A stretch of 64,000 bases of DNA from assembly GCF_013155365.1 (NCBI RefSeq), contig NZ_JABJRA010000004.1, positions 62,001 through 126,000 on the forward strand, in the 5' to 3' direction. Both the position numbers and the translations under genes were made by a program. Position 1 is the stretch's first letter. Each line of letters begins with the position of its first letter. This DNA comes from Nocardioides sp. zg-DK7169 (GTDB taxonomy: Bacteria > Actinomycetota > Actinomycetes > Propionibacteriales > Nocardioidaceae). Shown in pieces: positions 1 through 8,783 of the stretch. The notes beneath the pieces were generated by a model. The model was not told the DNA's origin. It ran no database searches and saw nothing but the letters and a program-made list of their open reading frames with translations.

Positions 1-1
1 G

Positions 2-877
2 CGGCTGGTCGGCGCGCTCCAGTCGCGCCACCACGTGGTGGCGATGACGGGGGACGGGGTCAACGACGCGCCGGCGCTCAAGCAGGCCGACATCGGGATC
101 GCCATGGGGCGCGGCGGCACCGAGGCGGCGAAGGACGCCGCCGACATGGTGCTGCTCGACGACGACTTCGCGACCATCGAGGCGGCCGTCGAGGAGGGCC
201 GCGGCGTCTACGACAACCTCACCAAGTTCATCGTCTGGACGTTGCCGACGAACCTGGGGGAGGGCCTGGTCATCCTGGTCGCGATCCTGCTCGGCGCGGC
301 CCTGCCGATCCTCCCGACCCAGATCCTGTGGATCAACATGACCACCGCCGTCGCGCTCGGCCTGATGCTCGCCTGGGAACCGAAGGAGGCGGGCATCATG
401 GACCGCCAGCCCCGGGACCCGCGCCAACCGTTGCTCACCCGCACGATGGTGCTGCGCACCGTGCTGGTCTCGGTGCTGTTGGTCGTGGGCTCGTGGTGGG
501 TCTTCCAGTACGAGCGCGGCGCCGGGGCGTCCCTCGACGTGAGCCGCACCGCGGCGGTGAACCTGTTCGTGACCGTCGAGGCCTTCTACCTGTTCATCTG
601 CCGCTCGCTGACCGGCCCGTCGTGGCGCGTCGGCCTGTTCACCAACCGGTGGTTGCTGGTCGGCGTCACGGTGCAGGCGATCGGGCAGGCGGCGCTGACC
701 TACGTGCCGGCGATGAACACCCTGTTCCAGACCGCCCCGCTGGACTGGGAGACCTGGCTGCGGATCCTCGGCGTCGCGGTGGTCATCAGCCTCGTGGTCT
801 CGCTCGACAAGGCTCGGGCGATCAGGTCCGAGGCGCGGTCCTCCGCTCGGACCGCGGTGGGTGCGGGGGCGGGGTGA
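2..877 (+). CDS. Cation-transporting P-type ATPase, C-terminal part (5' end outside window)
   Basis: The frame is open from the first bases, so the gene begins upstream of the window. The hinge motif MTGDGVNDAPALKQADIG, which closes the P-domain of P-type ATPases, lies at about residue 15 of the visible part. It is followed by a regulatory stretch (TEAAKDAADMVL) and about six hydrophobic segments typical of P2-type (Ca/Mg/Na) pumps, including FIVWTLPTNLGEGLVIL and ILWINMTTAVALGL. The aspartyl-phosphate and ATP-binding domains are not visible, so the ion cannot be assigned. It would act in the cytoplasmic membrane, coupling ATP hydrolysis to cation movement. Confidence 0.93.
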   Translation, partial: RLVGALQSRHHVVAMTGDGVNDAPALKQADIGIAMGRGGTEAAKDAADMVLLDDDFATIEAAVEEGRGVYDNLTKFIVWTLPTNLGEGLVILVAILLGAALPILPTQILWINMTTAVALGLMLAWEPKEAGIMDRQPRDPRQPLLTRTMVLRTVLVSVLLVVGSWWVFQYERGAGASLDVSRTAAVNLFVTVEAFYLFICRSLTGPSWRVGLFTNRWLLVGVTVQAIGQAALTYVPAMNTLFQTAPLDWETWLRILGVAVVISLVVSLDKARAIRSEARSSARTAVGAGAG

Positions 878-884
878 CACCAGG

Positions 885-922
885 GGCTAATGCTGTTAGC
901 CTTTTGGCTATGAGTATTAGCC
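885..922. promoter_or_regulatory. Two tandem palindromic operators before the hydrolase-TetR pair
   Basis: Two 17-bp palindromes, GGCTAATGCTGTTAGCC (885-901) and GGCTATGAGTATTAGCC (906-922), share GGCTA/TAGCC arms and have centres 21 bp apart, about two helical turns. They end 13 bp before the hydrolase start. The TetR repressor encoded by the second gene is the obvious candidate ligand, as TetR dimers often bind such paired sites. Assignment to this TetR is inference. Confidence 0.7.
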
Positions 923-935
923 ACGTGGGGGAATC

Positions 936-1769
936 ATGACCCAGCACCTCGCCCGGGAGAGCGGCCGGATCGCCTACGAGGTCGAGGGCGCTGGGCCGCT
1001 GGTCGTCCTCGCCCACGGGATGGGGGACAGTCGCGCGGCGTACCGGTTCCTCGCGCCGCAGCTCATCGCGGCCGGCCACCGCGTCGCGGTGACGGACCTG
1101 CGCGGGTGCGGGGAGTCGAGCACCGGCTGGCCGTCGTACACGCGCACCGACGTCGCGGGCGACCTGCTCGCGCTGGTGCGCCACCTGGGTGGCCCCGCCG
1201 TGCTGGTCGGGCACTCGTTCTCGGGCGGGTCGGTGACCATCGCGGCCGCGCAGGCGCCCGACCTGGTGCGCGGCATCGTCGAGCTGGCGCCCTTCACCCG
1301 CAGGCAGTCGCTCCGTCCGCGGGACCTGCGCGCGCGGAACCACCGCACCGCCATGCTCCGGCTGCTGATGACCGCCGTGCTGGGCAGCACCACCTGGTGG
1401 CAGCGCTACCTCGAGGTCGCCTACCCGGGACGCCGGCCCGCGGACTGGTCCGCCCAGCTGCGGCGGATGGAGGCCGAGCTGGGGGACCGCGGCCGGATGC
1501 GGGCGCTGCAGGCGATGGCTCGATCGGCCCCGGTCGACGCCGGTGCCCGGCTGGGCGAGGTCCGGTGCCCCGCACTCGTGGTGGAGGGCTCGCTCGACCC
1601 GGACTGGGCCGACCCGCGCGCCGAGGGGGAGGCGGTCGTGGCGGCGATGCCGGCCGGGATCGCGACGCTCGCGGTGGTCGAGGGTGCCGGGCACTACCCG
1701 CACACCCAGTTCCCCGACGAGACGGCCGCGCTGGTGCTGGGCTTCCTCGAGGCCAACGCCCGTGCCTAG
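936..1769 (+). CDS. Alpha/beta-fold hydrolase
   Basis: A 277-residue alpha/beta hydrolase. The oxyanion-hole region LAHGMGDSR lies near residue 25, the nucleophile elbow GHSFSG near residue 94, an acidic residue in VEGSLDPDWAD near residue 215, and the catalytic histidine in GAGHYPHTQFPDE near residue 250. The substrate is not recognisable. The gene overlaps the following TetR gene by 8 nt and sits directly behind two palindromic operators, so the pair is probably one autoregulated operon responding to a small organic molecule. It has no signal peptide, so it is likely cytoplasmic. Confidence 0.9.
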   Translation: MTQHLARESGRIAYEVEGAGPLVVLAHGMGDSRAAYRFLAPQLIAAGHRVAVTDLRGCGESSTGWPSYTRTDVAGDLLALVRHLGGPAVLVGHSFSGGSVTIAAAQAPDLVRGIVELAPFTRRQSLRPRDLRARNHRTAMLRLLMTAVLGSTTWWQRYLEVAYPGRRPADWSAQLRRMEAELGDRGRMRALQAMARSAPVDAGARLGEVRCPALVVEGSLDPDWADPRAEGEAVVAAMPAGIATLAVVEGAGHYPHTQFPDETAALVLGFLEANARA

Positions 1770-2349
1770 GGCCGGGCTGGACGCGGAGCTGGTGGCGGCC
1801 GGCGCGGCCGCGCTCGCCGACGAGGTGGGGCTCGCGAACGTCACGATGGGGCTGCTCGCCGAGCGGCTCGGCGTACGCGCGCCGTCGCTCTACAAGCACG
1901 TCAGCGGACAGGCCGACGTGACCCGGCGGGTCGCCGTGCTCGCCCTCACCGAGCTCGGCGACGCCCTGCGCGACGCACTGGCGGGCAGAGCCGGCAAGGA
2001 CGCCCTGACCGCGGCAGCGCGCACCCTGCGGGAGTACGTCGTCGCCCACCAGGGCCGCTACTCCGCCACCGTCCGCGTCGACCCCGACGGGGGACCCGAC
2101 GACCCGCTCGTCGCCGCCGGTGCGCGGGTCCTGGACGCGCTGTCGGCGGTCCTGGTCGGCTACGAGATCGAGCCGGCCGACACGGTCCACGCGCTGCGGA
2201 CGCTGCGCAGCCTGCTCCACGGCTTCGCGGTGCTCGAGGCCGCCGGGGGGTTCCAGATGCCCACCGACCTGGACGACAGCTTCACCTGGCTCGTCGACTT
2301 CGCGGATCGTGGACTGCGTGCGCACGGGGGCGGCGCGGGGGCACCATGA
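1762..2349 (+). CDS. TetR-family regulator with WHG-type C-terminal domain
   Basis: A 195-residue regulator using GTG at 1762, which overlaps the end of the hydrolase gene and implies translational coupling. The N-terminal helix-turn-helix reads GLANVTMGLLAERLGVRAP followed by SLYKHVSG, typical of TetR proteins. The C-terminal half (LRTLRSLLHGFAVLEAAGGF) resembles the TetR_C_33/WHG ligand-binding family. It probably represses its own operon through the two palindromes at 885-922. Confidence 0.88.
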   Translation: MPRAGLDAELVAAGAAALADEVGLANVTMGLLAERLGVRAPSLYKHVSGQADVTRRVAVLALTELGDALRDALAGRAGKDALTAAARTLREYVVAHQGRYSATVRVDPDGGPDDPLVAAGARVLDALSAVLVGYEIEPADTVHALRTLRSLLHGFAVLEAAGGFQMPTDLDDSFTWLVDFADRGLRAHGGGAGAP

Positions 2350-2353
2350 CCGG

Positions 2354-3028
2354 ATGGGGACCACACATTCGACCGACACGGCACCCACCGGGCGGCCCGA
2401 GCACCTCGCGGTGGCCGCCGCGGGGAGGACCGCGGAGCTGATCGCGGACCCGGCCGTAGCCCGGGGCTGGGGCGAGGACTCGGTGCTCCCGGGCTACCGG
2501 GTGGGCGGTCTGGCCGCCCACCTGGCACGCGCGCTCGAGACGGTGCGCACCTACCTCGCTGCCGACGCGCCGGCCGTGGACGCCCGGCTCGTCGACGCGG
2601 TGGGCTACTACCGCGCGGTCCTCGGTGAGCACGACCCGCGCAGCAGCGACTTCCACCAGGCCGTGCGCGAGCGCGGGGAGGCCCGTGTCGCCGCGGGCCA
2701 CGACACGCTGGTGACCGAGGTCCGCGGCGCCGCCGACTGGTTCGCGGCCGAGGAGCTCGACCTCGACCGGCCGGTCAGCGTGCTCGCCGGCACCGCGATG
2801 CGGCTGGGCGACTACCTCGACACCCGGCTCGTGGAGATGCTCGTGCACGGGCGTGACCTCGCCGCCAGCGTCGCCCTCCCCATCCCGGCGTACGACGAGG
2901 AGGCGTGGCGCACGGTCGCGCAGGTGCTGACCCGAGCGACGGCGGCGCGCCACGGGTGGCGGGGCCTGGCGCTCGGCCTCGCGCGCCCCGAGCTCGGCGT
3001 CGGGGCGTTCACCGTCGGGCCCGCCTAG
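2354..3028 (+). CDS. Maleylpyruvate isomerase / mycothiol-dependent DinB-family protein
   Basis: A 224-residue protein of the MDMPI_N (DinB-like four-helix) family. It shows the metal-binding pattern of that family: a histidine in GGLAAHLARALE near residue 54, and R/E/H residues in DTRLVEMLVHGRDLA near residue 160. Members use mycothiol as cofactor or partner, which fits an actinobacterial host. The start at 2354 lies 5 nt after the upstream stop, so it may be the third gene of the hydrolase-TetR operon. Its stop codon overlaps that of the convergent gntP gene in a shared CTAG. The substrate is unknown. Confidence 0.78.
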   Translation: MGTTHSTDTAPTGRPEHLAVAAAGRTAELIADPAVARGWGEDSVLPGYRVGGLAAHLARALETVRTYLAADAPAVDARLVDAVGYYRAVLGEHDPRSSDFHQAVRERGEARVAAGHDTLVTEVRGAADWFAAEELDLDRPVSVLAGTAMRLGDYLDTRLVEMLVHGRDLAASVALPIPAYDEEAWRTVAQVLTRATAARHGWRGLALGLARPELGVGAFTVGPA

Positions 3029-4464
3029 ACGACCAGGCCCAGCAGCAGCACGAACACCAGGCCGACCACGGAGATCGCGGTCTCCATCACCGACCAGGAC
3101 TTCAGCGTCTGGCCGATGGTCAGCCCGAAGTACTCCTTCACCAGCCAGAAGCCCGCGTCGTTGACGTGGCTGAAGAAGACCGAGCCGCAGCCGATCGCGA
3201 GCACGAGCAGCGCCAGCTCGGGGGAGTCCAGGCTCGCCGCGACGCCGCTGACGATCCCGCTGGCGGTGATGGTCGCGACGGTCGCGGACCCGGTGGCCAG
3301 GCGCACGCCGACGGCGACCAGCCAGCCGAGCAGGAGCGGGGAGATCCCCGAGCCCTGGGCCCAGTCGCCGATCACGTCGCCGACGCCGGCGTCGACGAGC
3401 ATCGCCTTGAAGCCGCCGCCGGCCGCCACGATCAGCAGGATCGAGGCGATCCCCGGCAGCCCGGAGCCGAGGGACCGCTCGACCTGGGTGCGGTTCATGC
3501 CGGTGCGGAAGCCGAGGAACCACATCGAGACGAGGACAGCGGCGAGCAGCGCCACGGCCGGGGTGCCGATGAAGACCAGTGTCTGCAGCACGCGGCTGTC
3601 GTCGTCGTCGATGGTCAGCTCCGCGATCGCCCGCGCGAGCATCAGCACCACCGGCAGGGTGATGCACACGACCGCGGCCGCGAAGCCGGGGCGCCGGGTC
3701 ACGCCCTCGGCGAGCGGGGTGCGGGCCTCGTCCTCGACGCCCGCGCCTGCGCGCCCCGAGGCGGGGCCGGCGTCCTCGGCGCCCGTGCCGGTGCCACCGG
3801 TGGGAGCGAGCGCGAGGGTGGTCGCGTGGGTGGGGACCCACTGCTCCACGAACCGCGCGAGCAGCGGGCCGCAGATGACCAGGGTCGGGAACGCGACGAT
3901 CAGCCCGAACAGCAGGGTGAGGCCCAGGTCGGCGCCGAGGTTGTCGATGGCGACCAGCGGTCCCGGGTGCGGAGGCATCAGCCCGTGCAGCACGGACAGG
4001 CCGGCGAGGGCGGGGATCCCGACGCGCATGATCGGGATGTCCATCTTGCGGGCGACCAGGATGACCACGGGGACGAGCAGCACCACGCCGACCTCGAAGA
4101 ACAGCGGCAGGCCGAGGATGGCCGCGATCAGCGCCATCGCCCAGGGCAGGCCGGCCTTGCCGACCCGACCGATGATGGTGTCGACGATCGTGTCGCTGCC
4201 GCCGGAGTCGCTCAGGATCTTGCCCACCATGGCGCCGAGCGCGATGAGCAGCCCGACCGACCCCACGGTGTCGCCGAACCCGACCGTGAAGCTGTCGACG
4301 ATGTCGAGCGGCGCCACCTCGGCGGCGGTGCCCATCACGGCCGCGCCGAGGATCAGCGCGAGGAACGGATGGATCTTGGCCCACACGATGAGCACCACCA
4401 CGGCGGCGATGCCCAGCAGGGCGGCGATGACGAGCTGGGTGTTGCCGGCATCGGTGAGCTCCAT
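3025..4464 (-). CDS. gntP: Gluconate:H+ symporter, GntP family
   Basis: A 479-residue integral membrane protein with about 12-14 hydrophobic segments. It carries GntP-family signatures such as GLPLFFEVGVVLLVPVV, GLMPPHPGPLVAI and the late FFSHVNDAGFWLVKEY. A charged low-complexity loop (about residues 215-250) interrupts the middle, as is common in actinobacterial members. It starts 2 nt after the end of gntK, and the two genes form a gluconate uptake-phosphorylation operon feeding 6-phosphogluconate into the pentose phosphate pathway. Confidence 0.93.
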   Translation of the reverse strand: MELTDAGNTQLVIAALLGIAAVVVLIVWAKIHPFLALILGAAVMGTAAEVAPLDIVDSFTVGFGDTVGSVGLLIALGAMVGKILSDSGGSDTIVDTIIGRVGKAGLPWAMALIAAILGLPLFFEVGVVLLVPVVILVARKMDIPIMRVGIPALAGLSVLHGLMPPHPGPLVAIDNLGADLGLTLLFGLIVAFPTLVICGPLLARFVEQWVPTHATTLALAPTGGTGTGAEDAGPASGRAGAGVEDEARTPLAEGVTRRPGFAAAVVCITLPVVLMLARAIAELTIDDDDSRVLQTLVFIGTPAVALLAAVLVSMWFLGFRTGMNRTQVERSLGSGLPGIASILLIVAAGGGFKAMLVDAGVGDVIGDWAQGSGISPLLLGWLVAVGVRLATGSATVATITASGIVSGVAASLDSPELALLVLAIGCGSVFFSHVNDAGFWLVKEYFGLTIGQTLKSWSVMETAISVVGLVFVLLLGLVV

Positions 4465-4466
4465 GG

Positions 4467-5000
4467 CTACTCCGTTCGGGGTGCGGGGAGGTGCAGCGAC
4501 TCGACGGCCCGGGCGAGCACGTCGGGCACGGATCCCTCGACCGAGACCGTGACGCCGGGCTCGTCGGGCTCCAGCGGCTCGAGGGCGGCGTACTGGCTCG
4601 GGAGCAGGGAGGGCGGCATGAAGTGGCCGCCGCGGTGGCTGAGGCGGTCACCGACGAGGTCCTCCTGCGCCGCGAGGTGGCAGAACTCCACCTCGGGGCG
4701 TCCCTCGCGCAGCAGGTCGCGGTAGGAGCGGCGCAGCGCCGAGCAGGTGACCACGGCCGAGCGGCCGGCAGCGATCTCAGCGGACATCCAGTCCCCGATC
4801 GCCCGCAGCCACGGCCAGCGGTCCTCGTCGGTCAACGGGTGGCCCTCGTGCATCTTGGCGACGTTGGCCTCCGGGTGGAACGCGTCGCCCTCGGCGAAGG
4901 TCCACCCGGTGAGCGTGGAGATGCCCTTCGCGATGGTGGTCTTGCCGACTCCCGAGACGCCCATCACGACGATCTGCCTGACCCGTACCTCGGACCCCAT
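4467..5000 (-). CDS. gntK: Gluconokinase
   Basis: A 177-residue kinase with an N-terminal Walker A motif (GVSGVGKTT) and the gluconokinase hallmarks EGDAFHPEANVAKMHEGHPLTDEDRWPWL and CSALRRSYRDLLR, plus SHRGGHFMPPSLLPSQ further on. It phosphorylates D-gluconate at the 6-position. It is transcribed ahead of gntP. A perfect 15-bp inverted repeat ends 10 nt upstream of its start codon and is a likely operator; no GntR-type regulator is encoded beside it. Confidence 0.95.
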   Translation of the reverse strand: MGSEVRVRQIVVMGVSGVGKTTIAKGISTLTGWTFAEGDAFHPEANVAKMHEGHPLTDEDRWPWLRAIGDWMSAEIAAGRSAVVTCSALRRSYRDLLREGRPEVEFCHLAAQEDLVGDRLSHRGGHFMPPSLLPSQYAALEPLEPDEPGVTVSVEGSVPDVLARAVESLHLPAPRTE

Positions 5001-5009
5001 GCTGGGACG

Positions 5010-5045
5010 GTACTGAACCGCGACGGCCGTGTCGCGGTTCAGTAC
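5010..5045. promoter_or_regulatory. Perfect 15-bp inverted repeat upstream of gntK
   Basis: The arms GTACTGAACCGCGAC (5010-5024) and GTCGCGGTTCAGTAC (5031-5045) are separated by 6 nt and end 10 nt before the gntK start codon. It could be an operator for a gluconate repressor. Less likely, it is the terminator of the polymerase gene that ends at 5080, because it has no T-run. Confidence 0.55.
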
Positions 5046-5079
5046 GGGTCCGACGGCGAGCGGACGGCGCCGGGCTGGC

Positions 5080-6750
5080 TCAGGTCTCCGGGACGACGCC
5101 CACGCCCGACTTGCCGGCCTCGGCGTAGGACCGCACCGTCGAGACGCTCAGCGGGAAGTCGACGGGCAGGTCGCGGAACAGCAGGGCGGAGGCGGTGGCG
5201 GCCGCCGCGCGGGCCTCGGTGGCGACGGCCTCGGCGAGGGCGGCCGGTGCGTGCACGACCACCTCGTCGTGGAGGAAGAGGACCAGGTGCGGGTGCGAGG
5301 TGAGGGGACCGCTGCCGCCCAGGCGCCACAGCCGGTTGCGCAGGTCCGCGATCCAGCACAGCGCCCACTCCGCCCCGGTGCCCTGCACGACGAAGTTGCG
5401 GGTGAAGCGGCCGTACGCGCGCCGTACGCGGGCCTGGCGGTCGGGGTCGGCCGGCGACTCGCCCGGGTCGCGGCCGGGGTCCCCGGCGTCGCCGGCGTCG
5501 CCCGGGCGCGGCGAGCCGCGCCCCAGCAGCGTGCGCACCACCTGCCCGCGCTCGCCGGCGCGGGCCGCCGCCTCGAGGAGGCCGAAGGCGTCGGGGTAGC
5601 GCCGGGTGAGCCCGGCGACCATCCGCCCGCTCTCGCCGCTGGTGGCGCCGTACATCGCGCCGAGGAGGCCGAGCTTGGCCTCGTTGCGGCTGGCGACCGC
5701 GCCGTCCTCGACCATCCCCTGGTAGAGGTCGGTGCCGCGGGCGGAGCGGGCAAGGGCGCGGTCCCCGCTCATGCCGGCCAGCACGCGCGGCTCCAGCTGG
5801 GCGACGTCGGCGACGACGAGCACCCAACCGTCGTCGGCGATCGCCGCCGCGCGCACCTGCGCCGGGAACGACAGCGCCCCGCCGCCGTTGGACGACCAGC
5901 GCCCGGTGCTCGAGCCGGCCGGCTGGTACGACGGGCGGAACCGGCCGTCGCTGACCCACTGGTCGACCCAGGCCCACCCGTTGGTGGAGAAGAGCTGGGC
6001 CAGCTGCTTGTAGCGCAGCAGCGGCGCGATGCCCGGATGGGGCAGCGCGCGCAGCGAGGACGCCCGGGTGTCGGTGACCTCCAGCCCGGCCCGGCGCAGC
6101 GCGGCCAGCAGCTCGGGGCGGGAGTCGGGGTTGAGCCCCGGGGCGTCGAACGCGGCCCGTACCTGGGCGGCGAGCTCCTCGAGCCCGCGCGGGCGGGCGC
6201 CGCGCGGCGGTCGCGGACCGAGCAGGTCGGTGAGCAGCCGCTCGTGCACGTCGGCGCGCCACGGCACCCCGGCGTCCGTCATCTCGGCGGCGACCAGGGC
6301 ACCGGCCGACTCCGCCGCGAGCAGCAGGCCCAGCCGGGACGCCTCGCCCGAGGCGACCACGGCCGCCTGCTGCCGGGCGTCCTCGAGGTCGGCGCGCAGG
6401 CACGCGGTGGCGTCGTCGACGGCGAACAGCGCCGGGTCCGAGGGGGTGCTGGGCCCGAGCCGGTCCCAGAGCGCCGACTGCTCGCCCTCCAGCAGCCCGG
6501 CGCCCACGGCGGGCGCGCGCCGCAGCAGGTGGTGGGCCAGCCGCAGGTCGTGGCAGCGCTCGACACGTACGCCGGCAGCCAGCAGCGGCGGGTACCAGCG
6601 CGCGGTGTCGTCCCACACCCACCGCGGCGAGCCGGCCTCGCGGGCGTCGACGAAGGCCGCCAGCTCGCTCCCCGCGATCACGCGCTCCGCGCCGTCGTCG
6701 ACCACCAGCACCCGGTCCCCGGGCAGGCGCGACAGGGAGACGCGGGACAT
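5080..6750 (-). CDS. Short family-A DNA polymerase (3'-5' exonuclease-like/DNA polymerase I type)
   Basis: A 556-residue protein with the three polymerase-A motifs: A (VVADVAQLEPRVLAGMSGD, near residue 310), B (RNEAKLGLLGAMYGATSG, near residue 355) and C (FLHDEVVVHAP, near residue 500). The two motif A/C aspartates are present. The N-terminal 200 residues resemble the degenerate 3'-5' exonuclease-like domain of the actinobacterial 'bifunctional 3'-5' exonuclease/DNA polymerase' family. There is no 5' nuclease domain, unlike full-length PolA (about 900 residues). Probably an accessory repair polymerase. Confidence 0.87.
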   Translation of the reverse strand: MSRVSLSRLPGDRVLVVDDGAERVIAGSELAAFVDAREAGSPRWVWDDTARWYPPLLAAGVRVERCHDLRLAHHLLRRAPAVGAGLLEGEQSALWDRLGPSTPSDPALFAVDDATACLRADLEDARQQAAVVASGEASRLGLLLAAESAGALVAAEMTDAGVPWRADVHERLLTDLLGPRPPRGARPRGLEELAAQVRAAFDAPGLNPDSRPELLAALRRAGLEVTDTRASSLRALPHPGIAPLLRYKQLAQLFSTNGWAWVDQWVSDGRFRPSYQPAGSSTGRWSSNGGGALSFPAQVRAAAIADDGWVLVVADVAQLEPRVLAGMSGDRALARSARGTDLYQGMVEDGAVASRNEAKLGLLGAMYGATSGESGRMVAGLTRRYPDAFGLLEAAARAGERGQVVRTLLGRGSPRPGDAGDAGDPGRDPGESPADPDRQARVRRAYGRFTRNFVVQGTGAEWALCWIADLRNRLWRLGGSGPLTSHPHLVLFLHDEVVVHAPAALAEAVATEARAAAATASALLFRDLPVDFPLSVSTVRSYAEAGKSGVGVVPET

Positions 6751-6839
6751 GCCACCACCCTCTCAGCCCACCCGCCGTCCCACGTCGTCGGCCGAGCGGC
6801 GTTCTGTTGGTCGAGCCTCTCGAGCCCTGGGGTCGCCGG

Positions 6840-7412
6840 ATGAGCCGCGAGCACTGGGACCGCGAGGCCGCGACCTTCGACGACGAGGCGGACCACGGGC
6901 TCGCGGATCCCGCCGTCCGCGCCGCCTGGCGCGCGCTGCTGCTGGGGGTGCTGCCGCCGGCCCCGGCGCGGGTGGTCGACCTCGGCTGCGGCACCGGGAC
7001 CCTGACCCGCCTCCTCACCGACGAGGGGTACGTCGTGGACGGCCTCGACCTCTCCCCGGAGATGGTCCGCCGGGCGCGGGCCAAGGTGCCCGAGGCCCGC
7101 TTCACGGTCGGCGACGCCGCCGACCCACCGCTCGAGCCCGCGGCGTACGACGTGGTGCTCGGCCGCCACGTGCTCTGGGCGCTGCCCGATCCCGCCGCCG
7201 CGTTCGCCGCCTGGGCGGGCCTGCTCGTGCCCGGTGGCGTCGCGGTCCTCGTCGAGGGCAGGTGGGCGACGGGCGCCGGCCTCCCGGCGGAGGCGGCCGC
7301 CGCGATCGTGCGGGGCGCGGGCCGGGAGGCGACGGTGCAGCCGCTGCCGGACCCTGCGCTGTGGGGTCGGGCGATCACCGACGAGCGCTACCTGCTGCTC
7401 AGCCGCCACTGA
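6840..7412 (+). CDS. Class I SAM-dependent methyltransferase
   Basis: A 190-residue methyltransferase with motif I VVDLGCGTGTLTRLL (near residue 42), a motif II-like acidic residue in VDGLDLSPEMV, and GDAADPPLEPAAYDVVLGRHVLW covering motifs III-IV. ATG at 6840 is preferred because the open frame upstream is unlike any family N-terminus. The substrate is not predictable. It is divergent from the polymerase gene. Confidence 0.83.
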   Translation: MSREHWDREAATFDDEADHGLADPAVRAAWRALLLGVLPPAPARVVDLGCGTGTLTRLLTDEGYVVDGLDLSPEMVRRARAKVPEARFTVGDAADPPLEPAAYDVVLGRHVLWALPDPAAAFAAWAGLLVPGGVAVLVEGRWATGAGLPAEAAAAIVRGAGREATVQPLPDPALWGRAITDERYLLLSRH

Positions 7413-7543
7413 GCCGGCGTACCGGGCGAGCGGTCTGGACCGCCGTCCCGATACCGCCGAACGGGGATGCGCCTCTCGGTGCCGCCGACCACAGTGACCT
7501 GACCGCGGTCAGCGTGGACCGCCCGTCGATCGGAAACGCATCC

Positions 7544-8743
7544 ATGAGACTCACCCACCGCCTGCTCGCCCTCCCCGCCACCGCCGCACTGGTGGTCGGC
7601 ATGCTCGCCACGGGCGGGCCAGCGGCGGCGGAGCGATCGGACCCGGGGACAGCGCAGCTGGCCGGCCAGGCCCAGGGGGCCCAGGAGGTCGCCGCCCGGG
7701 GCGGGAAGAAGAGCGGGCCGAAGCTCAAGGTGATGACCCAGAACCTCTACCTGGGCTCCTCGCTCGACCCGGCGCTCAACGCGGGCACGGCCGGGGAGTT
7801 CCTCGGCGCGGCCGCGCAGATCTACGGCGGCGCCGTGGCCAGCAGGTTCCCGGTTCGTGCCGCCGCGATCGCCAAGACCGTGGCCCGCACCAAGCCGCAC
7901 CTCATCGGCCTGCAGGAGGTCACCCGCTGGACGACGCTCCCGCTGGCCGCCGGCGCGAACCCCCCGTCGTACGACTTCTTGAAGATCCTGCAGTCCGCGC
8001 TGCGCAAGCAGGGGCTCTCCTACCGCGTCGCCGGGGTCGTGGACAACGCCACCATCGGCCCGGTTCCGCTGGTGGCGCCGCAGTTCGGCTGCGTGAACGT
8101 CGCCTCGACCAGCAGCTTCGACTGCGCGGTGACGCTGAAGGACCGCGACGTGATCCTGGTCCGCAAGGGCATCCGCGGCCTCGAGCTCGGCAAGGCAGTG
8201 ACCGGCCGCTACGCGGAGCAGCAGTCCTTCCCGGTGCCGGGCACCGACGGCCTCACCCTCGACTTCGGCCGCGGCTGGGTGTACGTCGACGGCACGCTGC
8301 GCGGCTCGCGGTTCCGCTTCCTCAACACCCACCTGGAGATCGGTCGCTTCGGGGCCGTGCAGGAGGCGCAGGCCGCCGAGTTCCTCGCCGGTCCCGCCAA
8401 GGCCGGCCGCCCGGTGATCGCGACGGGTGACTTCAACTCCCCGGCCGACCCGACGGTCTCCACCACCAGCACGTACGTCGACCTGACGCGCCGCTGGTTC
8501 GACGACGCGTGGGCTGTCCGCGGCAGCGCGCTCGGCTTCACCTGCTGCCAGAGCGGGGCCCTGGACAACCCCACCAAGAGCCTGCGTACCCGCATCGACC
8601 TGATCCTGACGCGCGGCGTCCAGACCCGCTTCGCGCGGGTGGTCGGCGCCAAGCCGATCGCCGAGACCGTGCCGCGCTGGGCCTCCGACCACGCGGGCGT
8701 GGTGGCCGGCCTGCAGCTGAAGGCCAAGCGGACCGCTCGCTGA
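7544..8743 (+). CDS. Secreted endonuclease/exonuclease/phosphatase-family protein
   Basis: A 399-residue protein with a Sec signal peptide (basic MRLTHR, hydrophobic core, cleavage near residues 28-30). The EEP fold is shown by MTQNLYLG (Asn of the metal site), LIGLQEVTRW (catalytic Glu), FLNTHLEIG, ATGDFNSPAD and the terminal SDHAGVVAGL (catalytic Asp-His). The family includes nucleases, sphingomyelinases and inositol phosphatases, so the substrate is open; an extracellular role is clear. An unusual internal segment (PLVAPQFGCVNVASTSSFDC) holds two cysteines that could form a disulfide. The 131 bp upstream contain no recognisable gene. Confidence 0.87.
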   Translation: MRLTHRLLALPATAALVVGMLATGGPAAAERSDPGTAQLAGQAQGAQEVAARGGKKSGPKLKVMTQNLYLGSSLDPALNAGTAGEFLGAAAQIYGGAVASRFPVRAAAIAKTVARTKPHLIGLQEVTRWTTLPLAAGANPPSYDFLKILQSALRKQGLSYRVAGVVDNATIGPVPLVAPQFGCVNVASTSSFDCAVTLKDRDVILVRKGIRGLELGKAVTGRYAEQQSFPVPGTDGLTLDFGRGWVYVDGTLRGSRFRFLNTHLEIGRFGAVQEAQAAEFLAGPAKAGRPVIATGDFNSPADPTVSTTSTYVDLTRRWFDDAWAVRGSALGFTCCQSGALDNPTKSLRTRIDLILTRGVQTRFARVVGAKPIAETVPRWASDHAGVVAGLQLKAKRTAR

Positions 8744-8783
8744 GCGGTCCCACCGACCCGACCGGTCCGGACCGGCTCGCGCC

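Noticed and set aside
2905-4725. Long plus-strand open frame across gntP/gntK
   Set aside because: Shadow of the minus-strand genes: Asp/Gly/Arg-rich translation without any domain, while the minus strand reads clear GntP and GntK.
6807-6826. TTGGTCGAGCCTCTCGAGCC-type extragenic palindrome
   Set aside because: It resembles repeats I associate with Nocardioides genomes, but a single copy in the window is not enough to call a repeat family.
5029-6843. Plus-strand 604-aa frame opposite the DNA polymerase
   Set aside because: Antisense shadow; polymerase motifs A, B and C are unambiguous on the minus strand.
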